Assembly: GCA_004292955.1 (NCBI GenBank)
Contig: RDXX01000019.1
Coordinates: 1-64,000 of the forward strand
Source of the DNA: Oscillatoriales cyanobacterium
Lineage (GTDB): Bacteria; Cyanobacteriota; Cyanobacteriia; Cyanobacteriales; Microcoleaceae
Direction: 5' to 3'
DNA length: 64,000 nucleotides
In this document: positions 26,261 to 35,009 of the stretch, piece by piece
How the letters are laid out: each line of letters begins with the position of its first letter
Numbering within the stretch: position 1 is the first letter of the stretch
Translations under genes and position numbers: made by a program
Notes under the pieces: model-generated
Database searches by the model: none
What the model was told of the DNA's origin: nothing
What the model saw: only the letters and a program-made list of their open reading frames with translations

Positions 26261-27480
26261 GGTGTGCCCCACCGTATTTAAATTAATTCCTGCACGGGCT
26301 TTCAATCCTTTAGCCAAAATATTCAAAGCTGCATTGTGGTCGCGGTCTAACACCGCACCGCACAGGCAAATATGAGTTCTGACCGATAGGGATTTCTGAA
26401 CGCGATTGCCACAACTTGAGCAATCTTGGGAAGTGTACCCAGGTGCTACAGCAACTACTGTTTTACCGTACACTTTCCCAAAATATTGCAACCATTGGGC
26501 AAACTGTGACCACGCTGCATCGCTAATTGATTTGGCAAGCTTATGGTTCTTCACCATATTTTTCACCTGAAGGTCTTCGTAGGCTACGAAATCGTTAGAT
26601 TTCACTACGCACAACGCCGTCTTGATGGCGAAGTCTTTACGCTGCCTACTGACTTTTAAGTGCTTTCTGCCTAACTTATTTATCGCTTTCTTGCGATTAC
26701 TCGAACCTTTCTTTTTCCGAGAAACTCGTTTCTGCAACCGCTTTAAAGCTTTTTCACTTTTACGCAAATGCCGAGGATTTGGAACTGTTTCTCCTGTACT
26801 ATCGGTGTAGAAATGGTTCAATCCCACATCTATGCCAATCGTTTTCCCCGTAGGAACTATTTCTTCTGTTCGCTCTACATTGATGCAAAACTGAGCGTAG
26901 TAACCATCGGCTCGACGAATTACTCTGACTCGTTTAATCTCAGTAGGTGCATAGAAGTGCAAGTCTCGACTACCGAGTAACCTAAAGGTACCCGCCGCAA
27001 AACCGTCCGTGAATGTTAGACATTTTTTGTCGGTGGAAATCGCCCATCCGGAAGTTTTGTATTCTACGGAATGAGTGTGTTTTTTGAATTGTGGGTATCC
27101 TTTTTTTCCTGGTTTCTTAGCTTGGCAATTAGAAAAGAAACGTTGAATAGCAAAAATGGCACGCTCAGCCGAAGCTTGACGCGCCATTGAGTTAAGTTTT
27201 CCGGCCCATTCAAACTCTTTCGCCATGATGGCGCATTGTTTGTATAAATCCGATAGCTTAACTCTGGAATTGTCGATCCAATATCTGAGAGCTTTGTTTC
27301 GGACAAACTGAGCTGTGCGGATCATTTCGTCTACGATCCGGTATTGCTGTGGCTTGCCTTTTAACTTGAACTCTAGTACAATCATGGAATTATTCTATGA
27401 CGCTTATGGGCAATTGTAGCTATAAACTTGATTGGAAAGTAATCTTTAGACTTTGAATTCAAGCCGTCCTATAATGACGG
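26151..27480 (-). mobile_element. IS200/IS605-type element carrying only tnpB (limits approximate at 27480)
   Basis: Read on the minus strand, the sequence after tnpB ends in a hairpin-like GAATCCCTGCGCG...CCGGGGAGTGTCAA, the form I know for right ends of cyanobacterial IS605-type elements; I place that end at 26151. The left end is less clear; CCGTC-ATTATA-GGACGG near 27465-27480 could be its subterminal hairpin. No tnpA is present, so transposition would need a transposase in trans. Confidence 0.65.
26189..27385 (-). CDS. tnpB: TnpB, RNA-guided endonuclease / OrfB of an IS605-type element
   Basis: 398 residues, full length for the family. An N-terminal helix-turn-helix-like region (IVDEMIRTAQFVRNKALRYW) precedes the split RuvC nuclease: the first Asp in TIGIDVGLNHF, the Glu in VAYEDLQVKNM and the last Asp in LDRDHNAALNIL. 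The zinc ribbon CSSCG...CLCG is intact between the last two. All catalytic residues are present, so the enzyme is probably active. TnpB uses an omega RNA made from the 3' end of the element, and its guide comes from the adjoining genomic DNA. Confidence 0.93.
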   Translation of the reverse strand: MIVLEFKLKGKPQQYRIVDEMIRTAQFVRNKALRYWIDNSRVKLSDLYKQCAIMAKEFEWAGKLNSMARQASAERAIFAIQRFFSNCQAKKPGKKGYPQFKKHTHSVEYKTSGWAISTDKKCLTFTDGFAAGTFRLLGSRDLHFYAPTEIKRVRVIRRADGYYAQFCINVERTEEIVPTGKTIGIDVGLNHFYTDSTGETVPNPRHLRKSEKALKRLQKRVSRKKKGSSNRKKAINKLGRKHLKVSRQRKDFAIKTALCVVKSNDFVAYEDLQVKNMVKNHKLAKSISDAAWSQFAQWLQYFGKVYGKTVVAVAPGYTSQDCSSCGNRVQKSLSVRTHICLCGAVLDRDHNAALNILAKGLKARAGINLNTVGHTGINAWGQTDLYPLVVTSTGKPTG

Positions 27481-27567
27481 GGTTCTAGACCCAATCTTTT
27501 GGTAAGCTTTATTTCTCAAAAATCTGGAATCAGATATCCATATTTTAAAATTCGGAATTTTAAATTA

Positions 27568-27765
27568 TTAAGCCGACTGAGTTTCCAGCCAATCAAAAAT
27601 CAGGTCTAACTGTTCCAAGGTAACTAACCCGTACTGCCACAGAACCATCGGCAGTTGGCCGGCATCTTGTTCATCGTGTCTCAGAGCAACGGCGATCGCA
27701 GAATTCGATATCGCCAACTCTCCCCGCAAATAATCGATTAGTTGAGCCTTTCCCATGACCTTCAC
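27568..27765 (-). CDS. DUF2949 small protein
   Basis: 65 residues, a cyanobacterial family of unknown function. The pattern MGKAQLIDYLRGELAIS, QLPMVLWQYGLVTLEQLD and the final IFDWLE is characteristic. No membrane segment. It could start at the second Met (residue 4). Isolated gene. Confidence 0.85.
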   Translation of the reverse strand: MKVMGKAQLIDYLRGELAISNSAIAVALRHDEQDAGQLPMVLWQYGLVTLEQLDLIFDWLETQSA

Positions 27766-27990
27766 CGCCAGTTTTATGCGCTATTGTAAAGATACGTATC
27801 TAATTGGGATGCGTCTGATGTTTAATAGCCCCAATTGTAGATTGAGAATAAAGACTCTCCTGTGATACAAGCCGCACAAAACTTGTGATAAAATTCAGAG
27901 AAACGAGCGATCGCAGTCACAAGAACTCCCAGCCTCAAAAATCGGGCTGTGCGATCGCTCGTTTGCTTGACATCAATTCATTCAAAATTG

Positions 27991-28374
27991 CTAAAGTCCT
28001 AGCTGAAGCTGAACTCCAGCTCCTGTACCACTGTCGTTGGGTTGGAGAGGAACGGGATTTCCTTGGCGCTGGGCGTCGGAAGGAGTAGTGATAAATTCCA
28101 ATTCGGGGCCGATTTTGAGGCGAAATGTATCCCCCAAGCTGCGCTGCCGAATAGCAGCATTAGCCGCCGTTTCTCGTTCACCAATCAAGTTTTGGTAGTC
28201 CGAGTCTACGGTTCTGTCCTCCACAGTTCTGAGGGAATCTCCTGATAAAGTCGTTTCTGAATTTTGGGGCGCTGGTTGCAGCCTTTGTTGGGCGATAACC
28301 GCCGGGGTCAAACCGATAAAAATTGAGCTCAGTCCGAGAGCAGTGCCAAGAGTAGCAATAACTGCGTTCATCAT
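27991..28374 (-). CDS. Small secreted protein of unknown function
   Basis: 127 residues from MMNAVIATLG; a start 7 codons upstream is possible but would add charged residues before the signal peptide. Residues 1-29 form a signal peptide with cleavage likely after VIAQQ or earlier. The mature part is polar, Gln/Asn/Thr-rich, with LGDTFRLKIGPELEFITT near the centre and a C-terminal GAGVQLQLGL that could be a beta strand. No family recognised. Confidence 0.65.
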   Translation of the reverse strand: MMNAVIATLGTALGLSSIFIGLTPAVIAQQRLQPAPQNSETTLSGDSLRTVEDRTVDSDYQNLIGERETAANAAIRQRSLGDTFRLKIGPELEFITTPSDAQRQGNPVPLQPNDSGTGAGVQLQLGL

Positions 28375-28395
28375 CCATGCCTCCGCTAGTTGCAT

Positions 28396-28979
28396 CCTAC
28401 TATACTTATTCTACCCAGCCGGAATTAAGTTGCGCTCTATCAAAAGTAGCTTGTTGTGGAGATATCAAGTGAATTTATTGTAAATATTTATAACTTGCGA
28501 TCGCGCTCCGACTCTCAGAAACCTGCTTGTTTAGTGCATCTGGCGGATGCAATGAAGTAGACGCGAGAAAAAAAACAGTTTCTGATGCTGGGAGTGCGAT
28601 CGCAAACTACCCAATTTCAAATGTAAAATCTCAAATAGTATCAGCGCCTACATTCATTCCAGGAGTGATAAGTAAATCCACCTAATTAAACATAAAATAT
28701 GAATCAAGCTCAAGCTTGCTGTGTCTGTCTTCTTCCTTCTTCCTTCTTCCTTCTTCCTTCTTCCTTCTTCCTTATACTTACTGCATTAATCTCGATCGCC
28801 CTGACCAAGCACGCGATCGCGCTAAGATAACGGTGGCAGTCGTTAAAAATTAAGTTACTAGCGGCAGATTCCCAGTTTTTAACAGCACTCTGCCACAGAA
28901 AACGGTCTCATTCAAAATCTGCGCTCATCAGGTTGTACTTTACCGAAACTTTGTGGGTTCGTAATATTTCTGCTTCATC
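28396..28979. other. 584-base spacer with a small inverted-repeat element and heptamer array
   Basis: No gene seen. Imperfect inverted arms at 28496-28522 and 28578-28604 (TGCGATCGC...CAGAAAC) enclose a TGCATC-TGGC-GGATGCA hairpin, giving a ~109-bp MITE-like unit. Six TCTTCCT units lie at 28731-28772. HIP1-type octamers are frequent. The promoter of the sensor kinase at 28980 should be near the end. Confidence 0.6.
28731..28772. repeat. Heptamer tandem repeat TCTTCCT x6
   Basis: Six perfect contiguous 7-base units. The complementary motif AAGGAAG forms another array at 37729-37753. Confidence 0.95.
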
Positions 28980-31868
28980 ATGCCAATCAGACATCTGAGC
29001 GACCATATTTTTAAAATGTCGCGCCAAGTGCCAATTCGCCTCGTCCTTGTAGTGCCTTTTGCCATCCAGACTTTCGCTGCGGTGGGGCTGACGGGGTGGC
29101 TGTCCCTGCGCCACGGGCGCATAGCTGTCAACGATGTTGCCGCGCAACTGCGGGCCGAAGTCACATCGCGCATCCAGCAACACATTTATAGTTATATCGA
29201 AAGGCCGCACCAAATCAATCAACTGAATCTCGATGCCATCCGTCTGGGTATTTTGAACGTGCAGGATGAAGCCAGTTTACTCAGCTACTTCTCCAAACAA
29301 CTCGAAACCTTTAATACAATTAGCTACATTCAATTCGGCTCCGAACAAAAAATTTTTACGGGAGTTGAAAGGCTTGACGATGGCAATTTGCAAATTCGGA
29401 TTTCTAATAAGTCTAGTGGCTATAATTTGCACAGCTACACGCCGTCTAAGTTCGGCGAAGCAACTAAGCTTTTAAAAACTACTCCTAACTACGACCCTCG
29501 CACCCGACCTTGGTATGTAGCTCCGGTGCGGGCTGGCAAGCCGACATGGACTAAAATTTATACTTATTTTGACACTCCCAAACTAGCAATTACTGCTGCT
29601 CAACCCGTTTACGGAAAGAATAATAAACTGATTGGAATTCTTGGTTCTGATTTGACACTCTCTGATATTCATCAATTTTTGGAAAAACTGAAGATTGGTA
29701 AATCAGGACAAACTTTTATTGTCGAAAGGTCTGGAGAATTGGTTGCAAATTCAACTCCAGAAGCGCCATTTATTGTGAGCAAAGGCGTTCCACAACGGAT
29801 TGGGGCAGCGAATAGCAAAAATGTTCTAATTCGATCGACTGCCCGCTATTTGACACAACGCTTCGGGCATTTGAGCAAGATTGACAGCTCTCAGCAGTTA
29901 GATTTTACCATCGACGGTCAACGGCAATTTCTACAGGTAACGCCCTTCTCAGACAGGAGGGGCCTCGATTGGTTGATTGTAGTGGCGGTTCCCGAAGCCG
30001 ATTTTATGGAAGCGATTAACGCCAATACTCGCTACACAATTTTGCTCTGTTTCGGTGCTTTGGTGCTGGCGACGGCTCTAGGATGTGTGACTTCGAGGTG
30101 GATTGTCATGCCAATTCATCGTCTGAGCAAGGCTGCGGAGGCTTTGTCGCGGGGAGAATGGGACTCAATGGCGGTAGATCCCCGCTTGATGGCGTCTGTA
30201 GAGCGGGAGGATGAGGTGGGTGTCCTGGCTCGCTCTTTTAATACGATGGCAGATCAATTGGAAGAGTCGTTTACTACTCTCGAAGAGCGGGTGGAAGCTG
30301 CGATTGCTGATAAAACTCAATTAATTCGCTCTCTGAAACTATCTCAGGAAAAACTCGCTTTTCACCTCTATCAAACTCCTTTGGGGGCGATCGAATGGAA
30401 TCTCAATTTTGAAGTTGCGGACTGGAATTTGTCAGCAGAAAGAATTTTTGGATTCAATCGCTTGGAAGCAATGGGACGCCACGGAGTAGATCTCATAGTT
30501 CCTGAAAATGCTAAGGAGTATGTCAGGCAACTATCTATAACTTTGCTCACTAATCAAGGAGGAATTAGTAGCATTAACGAGAACATTAGAAAGGACGGCA
30601 AAATTATTCTTTGCGAGTGGTACAATACGACTTTGGTTGATGCTGAGGGCTGTATAATTGGGGTGGCATCGCTGGTTCAAGACGTGACAGAGTTTCACCG
30701 TGCTGTGGATCAGTTGCGCGCCAGCGAGGAACGGTTTCGCCAGTTGGCAGAAAATATTCATGAGGTATTTTGGATTAGAGAACCGAATCAAAAGCACATA
30801 ATTTATGTGAGCCCTGCTTGCGAGAAAATATGGAATTTAAGCTATCGGAGTTTGCTGTCACATCCGGAGGCTTTTTGGGATGCTATTCACCGAGACGATC
30901 GCGATCGCGTTAAGGCTGCCTTTGAAAAACAGGTGCAGGGGGATTATGATGAGGAGTATCGGGTAGTGCGATCCGACGGTTCAGTTTGCTGGGTGCGCGA
31001 TCGGGCTTTTCCAGTCCGCAACGAAACAGGAGAAATTTACCGTATAGTCGGCATTGCCGAAGACATTACCCAACGCAAACTAGCAGAAGAATTCCAACAA
31101 GTCGCTCAAACCGCTCAAGCAGCCAGCCAAGCCAAAAGCTCATTCTTAGCCAATATGAGCCACGAATTGCGAACTCCCCTCAACGCCATTATCGGTTACA
31201 GCGAGATGCTCAAAGAAGACGCCGAGGATTTGGGCTGCGAAGATTTTATCCCAGACTTGCACAAAATTCAAACTGCCGGCAAACACTTGCTATCTTTAAT
31301 TAGCGACATTCTCGATATTTCTAAAATTGAAGCGGGGCGGATGGAACTTTATTTAGAAACTTTCAACCCGGTTAATTTAATTGACGAGGTAGTTTCTACT
31401 GCCGAACCCTTGGTAGAGAAAAAATTTAATAAATTTGAAGTTAATTGTGCTAATGACTTGGGAGTGATGTATGCTGACATTACCAAAACTCGTCAAATAT
31501 TGCTCAACCTGCTGAGCAATGCAGCAAAATTTACCGAAGGCGGGACTATTACCCTGTCCATTGAAAGAGTTAAACATGACAGCTTAACAACTCAAGAAAT
31601 AGCAGAACCTTCCGATTTAATAATTTTCCGCGTAGCTGATACTGGTATTGGGATTCCCCCCGAACAAATGCAGCATTTATTTCAAGCTTTTATGCAGGGT
31701 GACGCCTCAACTACGCGCAAGTACGGCGGCACGGGTTTGGGATTGACTATTAGCCGTCACTTTTGTTTGATGATGGGCGGTGATATGCAAGTTCAAAGCC
31801 AGTTAGGTGGCGGTTCGGTTTTTACTGTGTGCTTGCCGGCGCAAGTAGAATTATTAGTAAGCAGTTAG
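28980..31868 (+). CDS. Membrane sensor histidine kinase (dCache-HAMP-PAS-PAS-HisKA-HATPase)
   Basis: 962 residues. A first membrane helix lies at ~20-42 and a periplasmic dCache-type sensor at ~50-350 (RTRPWYVAPVRAGKPTWT is typical). A second helix (~356-376) leads to HAMP (~377-430), PAS domains at ~455-575 and ~585-700, then HisKA with the phosphorylated His728 in MSHELRTPLN. The ATPase domain shows N-box LLNLLSNAAKF, G1 DTGIGIPPEQ and G2 GGTGLGL. It presumably senses a small ligand outside the membrane. No response regulator is adjacent, so the partner is unknown. Two in-frame ATGs (28980 and 29016) are possible starts. Confidence 0.93.
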   Translation: MPIRHLSDHIFKMSRQVPIRLVLVVPFAIQTFAAVGLTGWLSLRHGRIAVNDVAAQLRAEVTSRIQQHIYSYIERPHQINQLNLDAIRLGILNVQDEASLLSYFSKQLETFNTISYIQFGSEQKIFTGVERLDDGNLQIRISNKSSGYNLHSYTPSKFGEATKLLKTTPNYDPRTRPWYVAPVRAGKPTWTKIYTYFDTPKLAITAAQPVYGKNNKLIGILGSDLTLSDIHQFLEKLKIGKSGQTFIVERSGELVANSTPEAPFIVSKGVPQRIGAANSKNVLIRSTARYLTQRFGHLSKIDSSQQLDFTIDGQRQFLQVTPFSDRRGLDWLIVVAVPEADFMEAINANTRYTILLCFGALVLATALGCVTSRWIVMPIHRLSKAAEALSRGEWDSMAVDPRLMASVEREDEVGVLARSFNTMADQLEESFTTLEERVEAAIADKTQLIRSLKLSQEKLAFHLYQTPLGAIEWNLNFEVADWNLSAERIFGFNRLEAMGRHGVDLIVPENAKEYVRQLSITLLTNQGGISSINENIRKDGKIILCEWYNTTLVDAEGCIIGVASLVQDVTEFHRAVDQLRASEERFRQLAENIHEVFWIREPNQKHIIYVSPACEKIWNLSYRSLLSHPEAFWDAIHRDDRDRVKAAFEKQVQGDYDEEYRVVRSDGSVCWVRDRAFPVRNETGEIYRIVGIAEDITQRKLAEEFQQVAQTAQAASQAKSSFLANMSHELRTPLNAIIGYSEMLKEDAEDLGCEDFIPDLHKIQTAGKHLLSLISDILDISKIEAGRMELYLETFNPVNLIDEVVSTAEPLVEKKFNKFEVNCANDLGVMYADITKTRQILLNLLSNAAKFTEGGTITLSIERVKHDSLTTQEIAEPSDLIIFRVADTGIGIPPEQMQHLFQAFMQGDASTTRKYGGTGLGLTISRHFCLMMGGDMQVQSQLGGGSVFTVCLPAQVELLVSS

Positions 31869-31893
31869 TCTTACTTTTCGGGATGCAATTGTA

Positions 31894-31959
31894 AGGTACG
31901 TAGTTGCGCTTCAGCGCTCTTTTCTATAGCAATGAGCGCTGAAGCGCAACAACGTACCT
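31894..31959. terminator. 26-bp stem between convergent genes
   Basis: Arms 31894-31919 and 31934-31959 (AGGTACGTAGTTGCGCTTCA to GCGCTC) are complementary at 25 of 26 positions. The hairpin separates the sensor kinase from the convergent rhomboid gene and could terminate both, although T tracts are weak. It may equally be an interspersed palindrome. Confidence 0.6.
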
Positions 31960-31992
31960 AAGGTCATAATACGATGCAGCATAAGTCTTATC

Positions 31993-32583
31993 CTAGTTGA
32001 TTTGCCGTTTCTGCCGCCCCAAAAGTTGAGCTGCTAATACGCCGCCGACAAAGCCAAAGAAATGCGCTTGCCAGGAAACTCCAGGCTGCGAGGGCAAAAC
32101 TCCCCAGATTAAACCGCCGTAGAAGAAACCGACAATTAAAGATACCATAATAGACGTAAAACTGCGTTCAAAAAAGCCCCGCAATAGCAAAAATCCGAAG
32201 TAACCAAAGATTAATCCGCTGGCACCAATGTGCACGGAATTGGGCGCGCCTGTCAGCCAAACTCCCAATCCGCTGATGAGTACAGTAACGGCACTGACAA
32301 CAAAAAAGTCGCTAATTTCTTGCAGCATGATCAGCCAACCAAATGTCAGAAACGGGAGGGTATTGGCGGCTAAGTGAGCAAAACTGCCGTGCAGAAAAGG
32401 CATGAATAGGATGCCTTCAAGTCCGTCGATGCTGCGGGGGCGGACTCCGTAGGAATTCAGCGCGCCTCGAAATATGAATACATCGAGAATCTCAATAATC
32501 CAGAGGAGGGAGACGAAGCCGCCGAGAATGGCGACGTGGCTTTGCAATTCGCGGGTGATAGATTTGGTTTCTGGGTTGCTCAT
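31993..32583 (-). CDS. Rhomboid-family intramembrane serine protease
   Basis: 196 residues with six hydrophobic segments. The catalytic serine is in GASGLIFGYFGF and the catalytic histidine in WQAHFFGFVGG, the two halves of the rhomboid dyad. The HGSFAHLAANTLPFLTFG stretch in helix 2 is also conserved. Rhomboids cleave single-pass membrane proteins within the bilayer; the substrate is unknown. Isolated gene. Confidence 0.92.
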   Translation of the reverse strand: MSNPETKSITRELQSHVAILGGFVSLLWIIEILDVFIFRGALNSYGVRPRSIDGLEGILFMPFLHGSFAHLAANTLPFLTFGWLIMLQEISDFFVVSAVTVLISGLGVWLTGAPNSVHIGASGLIFGYFGFLLLRGFFERSFTSIMVSLIVGFFYGGLIWGVLPSQPGVSWQAHFFGFVGGVLAAQLLGRQKRQIN

Positions 32584-33083
32584 GGGTGGTGAGGGCGGTA
32601 ATGCCGATTATTTATAATTGTAGGAGTTTCTGGCCGATTCACGCTCGGGATAGCTACGATTCACGCACGCAGCGACAGTGGGCGCTGGGTTTCAGGGTTT
32701 TTTGCAGCGCCGTGCTTATTTGAAACTATTATAACTTTGATTGAAAATTCCGCATTTTCACGCAGGGAATTATTGACCTCGATGCGTCATTATCGTAGAG
32801 GAAGTACAAAAGGAGAGTTAACTGAAGGTTGAAGGTTTAAGGTTTAAGGCAGAGTTTTTACCCCATAGATAAATCCTTGGGCTGGCAATGAGGACACTTT
32901 TGCGATCGCACACCGTCTCTCAAAAATAATCAGGAACTACTTTTCTCGGATCAAGTCATTAATTCAAGAAGTTTCATCCGGTAAAGCAAAACGAGCTGCT
33001 GTAGGTACTTATTGTAGACAAAATCTCGTACAAGCTCTACAAAGAGTTCTTGGCACCTCGTTGTAAAAGAGGAACAGAGAAAT
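32584..33083. other. 500-base spacer carrying one arm of a long inverted repeat
   Basis: No convincing gene. 32632-32658 (GGCCGATTCACGCTCGGGAT, then AGCTACG) is repeated inverted at 33565-33590, on the other side of the Mo-nitrogenase-domain gene. The rest shows short AAGGTTTAAGG repeats near 32826-32848 and nothing else I recognise. Confidence 0.5.
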
Positions 33084-33461
33084 ATGAACGTATTTGAGAA
33101 TACACAGTCCGATCGAATTCTGCCAATTTGGGTATGGCATGGCAAAGAAGAAACCCCTGTTAGTGTCGCTACAAATCCTCAACCTTACGGCCACAAGCCG
33201 CGCTTTGACTTGTTGAATCCGCTGAAACAGTGGCTTGACAATAGTGCAATTAAAAGTCAAAAGTTAGCTCGGTTTCTGTGCAAGTTTATTCCCAGCCAGT
33301 GTCCGTTTGAGCGGGAAGTCAAAATTTGCGATCGCACTTTATTTTACATTCCGCCGCTGTGCAAGTTAAATCCGCTTTACGAGCAAGTGGTGGGGCTGCG
33401 CTTTCGTGCTTTGTGTTATTTGGCCGATGAGTGCGGCGAGGATGTGACTCATTATTGTTAA
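33084..33461 (+). CDS. Mo-dependent nitrogenase C-terminal domain protein
   Basis: 125 residues. The Pfam family is named for its occurrence at the C-terminus of some nitrogenase-related proteins but in cyanobacteria is mostly stand-alone and of unknown function. Typical features are LLNPLKQWLDN, ARFLCKFIPSQCPFEREVK and the C-terminal KLNPLYEQVVGLRFRALCYL followed by ADECGED. There are no nif genes in the window, so this is not evidence for nitrogen fixation. The ATG is preceded by AGAGGAA. A hairpin terminator follows. Confidence 0.88.
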   Translation: MNVFENTQSDRILPIWVWHGKEETPVSVATNPQPYGHKPRFDLLNPLKQWLDNSAIKSQKLARFLCKFIPSQCPFEREVKICDRTLFYIPPLCKLNPLYEQVVGLRFRALCYLADECGEDVTHYC

Positions 33462-33496
33462 TTCGGAAAAAACTTAAATTTCTAACTCTCTTTTTC

Positions 33497-33527
33497 ACCC
33501 TCCCTTCTCCTTGTTGGGGAGGGTTTC
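33497..33527 (+). terminator. Terminator after the Mo-nitrogenase-domain gene
   Basis: ACCCTCCC (33497-33504) pairs with GGGAGGGT (33517-33524), followed by TTCTT. Confidence 0.6.
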
Positions 33528-33599
33528 TTGTTTGGTGCGGGCGAATCTGGGTTCGGAAGTGCCGCGTAGCTATCCCGATCGTGAATCGCCCTTCTTTAC

Positions 33600-33866
33600 C
33601 TAATCTAGAGCCTTCACCTTAATATCAGTTGGTGCGTGCTGAGAATCTCCCCAAATTTCAGGTAGCGGTGTCACCCAAGAAATCGGTACAGAAATCACAT
33701 CTAAAGTTTCACCATTTTTAAAGACTTCTAAAGTATATCCAGATTCGGGCTGCTTGTTCGTGGGTGGCAGATAATCTAAAACAACTCCTGTGTCCCCTTT
33801 CTTTACTGGACTATTAGGAATATCTTGCTTGAGTCTTACCCACTGAAATAATGTTGCTGTTGTCAT
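33600..33866 (-). CDS. DUF4926-like small protein
   Basis: 88 residues. The SH3-like pattern RLKQDIPNSPVKKGDTGVVL, DYLP and GYTLEVFKNGETLDVISVP fits DUF4926, a small beta-barrel family often paired with DUF6883 or toxin-like genes. It sits 12 bases downstream of a DUF6883-like frame on the same strand, a combination I have seen together; the shared function is unknown. Confidence 0.8.
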   Translation of the reverse strand: MTTATLFQWVRLKQDIPNSPVKKGDTGVVLDYLPPTNKQPESGYTLEVFKNGETLDVISVPISWVTPLPEIWGDSQHAPTDIKVKALD

Positions 33867-33878
33867 TGTTGAGCCTCC

Positions 33879-34199
33879 CTATGACTTGTCAGGATAAAGG
33901 GTGATAAATTTAACCATCTCGGATGCCTCATCTTGTTGCCAGATAGTAACAACTTTAACTAATCGATTGTTAGGGCCATACCACTGAATTTTGACTTTAA
34001 AGCGAGTACCCCAACCTGTAGAGGTAACTTCTGCCACTTCAGCACCCTCTACAGCTTCCATTATATCTCTCTTGAGAATTTGCCAATTTTCTTGGTTGTA
34101 ACCCGCTAGAGCTAAATACTCCGATTTATCATCTTTAGGCTGGTAAACAAGTAAGTAGTTTGCGCTCTTCTGGTCTTGAATGAGTAAGTTTGAAGGTAT
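33879..34199 (-). CDS. DUF6883-like protein, 5' end uncertain
   Basis: The first ATG (34061) gives only 60 residues, but the frame stays open and family-like for 46 more codons upstream (YLLVYQPKDDKSEYLALAGY, NQENW), up to a TGA at 34200-34202. That whole open stretch matches DUF6883, including the C-terminal VVTIWQQDEASEMVKFITLY and PDK. No ATG, GTG or TTG begins it, so either a rare ATA/ATT start is used or the true 5' end was lost (the preceding codons read ATG TGA). The coordinates give the maximal open frame. It pairs with the DUF4926-like gene downstream. Confidence 0.6.
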   Translation of the reverse strand: MPSNLLIQDQKSANYLLVYQPKDDKSEYLALAGYNQENWQILKRDIMEAVEGAEVAEVTSTGWGTRFKVKIQWYGPNNRLVKVVTIWQQDEASEMVKFITLYPDKS

Positions 34200-34424
34200 T
34201 CACATTAATTGCGCCCTAATCCCTAGCTCAAGCATATCATTGATGAGAAGTGCGATCGCCCTTTCGGAAGCTAATACAGCAGATTTCACATTTGTAGAGG
34301 CGGTTCTCAGAGTTCCCGCCCGCGATGATATGAAATGGGTGCATCTGGGTTTTGAAGAGGACTCTCGCATCGCATGACCGCATATCAGTTATTAGTTATA
34401 ATTTCATATTGACGGAGGTCAATC

Positions 34425-34459
34425 GATTTTAGATTTTAGATTTTAGATTTTAGATTTTA
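34425..34459. repeat. Heptamer tandem repeat GATTTTA x5
   Basis: Five perfect 7-base units in non-coding DNA between small decayed genes. Confidence 0.92.
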
Positions 34460-34615
34460 GAGGCGACCCCACGGATAAATTCGGGGGAAGAGAGGATTTT
34501 AGATTTTCGATTTGGGATTGATTCCACGGACTACGCACATATTTGTCAAACCAAAATGCACCCCATGAAATTTGCTGCGACGATCCAACGGAGGACTAAA
34601 GTCCTTACTACGAAC

Positions 34616-34813
34616 CTATTTGGAGTGACTATCCCTGTCTTCTTCGTCTTCTTCTCTAATATCCTGGAAAATATGCCAAACCAAGCAAACCATACCAATC
34701 CCCAATCCTGAAACTGGATCTAACCAGGAGATTAAATTGACGATGCCAAACTCGGTCAATTGTCCAACAATGCAGGTGAATTTGTGATTTTTTACAATAG
34801 GTTTGAACTTCAT
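34616..34813 (-). CDS. Doubtful small hypothetical protein
   Basis: 65 residues, one hydrophobic stretch (ISWLDPVSGLGIGMVCLVW) and a strongly acidic tail (DIREEDEEDRDS). No family recognised, no clear ribosome binding site, and decayed sequence on both sides. It may be a remnant or spurious. Confidence 0.3.
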   Translation of the reverse strand: MKFKPIVKNHKFTCIVGQLTEFGIVNLISWLDPVSGLGIGMVCLVWHIFQDIREEDEEDRDSHSK

Positions 34814-34828
34814 GTCGGTGCTAACAGC

Positions 34829-34905
34829 GACAGCCCTAAAAGTAAGGGGAAACGCCTTGCTGTCATCGGCGAACCGAGTGCGGGAAACACTACTTCGCTG
34901 ATACG
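34829..34905 (+). pseudogene. Possible NACHT-type NTPase P-loop remnant
   Basis: One frame reads SPKSKGKRLAVIGEPSAGNT followed by TSL. This is close to the GKRLAVLGEPGAGKTT pattern at the start of cyanobacterial NACHT NTPases, but the Walker lysine is replaced by Asn. The frame ends shortly after and no further motifs follow. Probably a scar of a larger signalling NTPase. Confidence 0.35.
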
Positions 34906-35009
34906 ATGTGGCTGTATTTTAATATCATTTTTACATAATTTTAGTACAAAATTTGTGTTGGTTTGTTTATCTTGGATCGCATATAGCCTTTCTCAGAAAG
35001 GTGAGAACG

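Noticed and set aside
29240-29480. Small frame inside the sensor kinase gene at 28980
   Set aside because: Out-of-frame shadow within a clear dCache domain.
33084-33461. Evidence for nitrogen fixation
   Set aside because: The domain name is historical; no nif structural genes occur in the window and the family is common in non-fixing cyanobacteria.
34180-34377. 65-residue plus-strand frame
   Set aside because: Overlaps the 5' end of the DUF6883-like frame on the other strand and shows no recognisable pattern.
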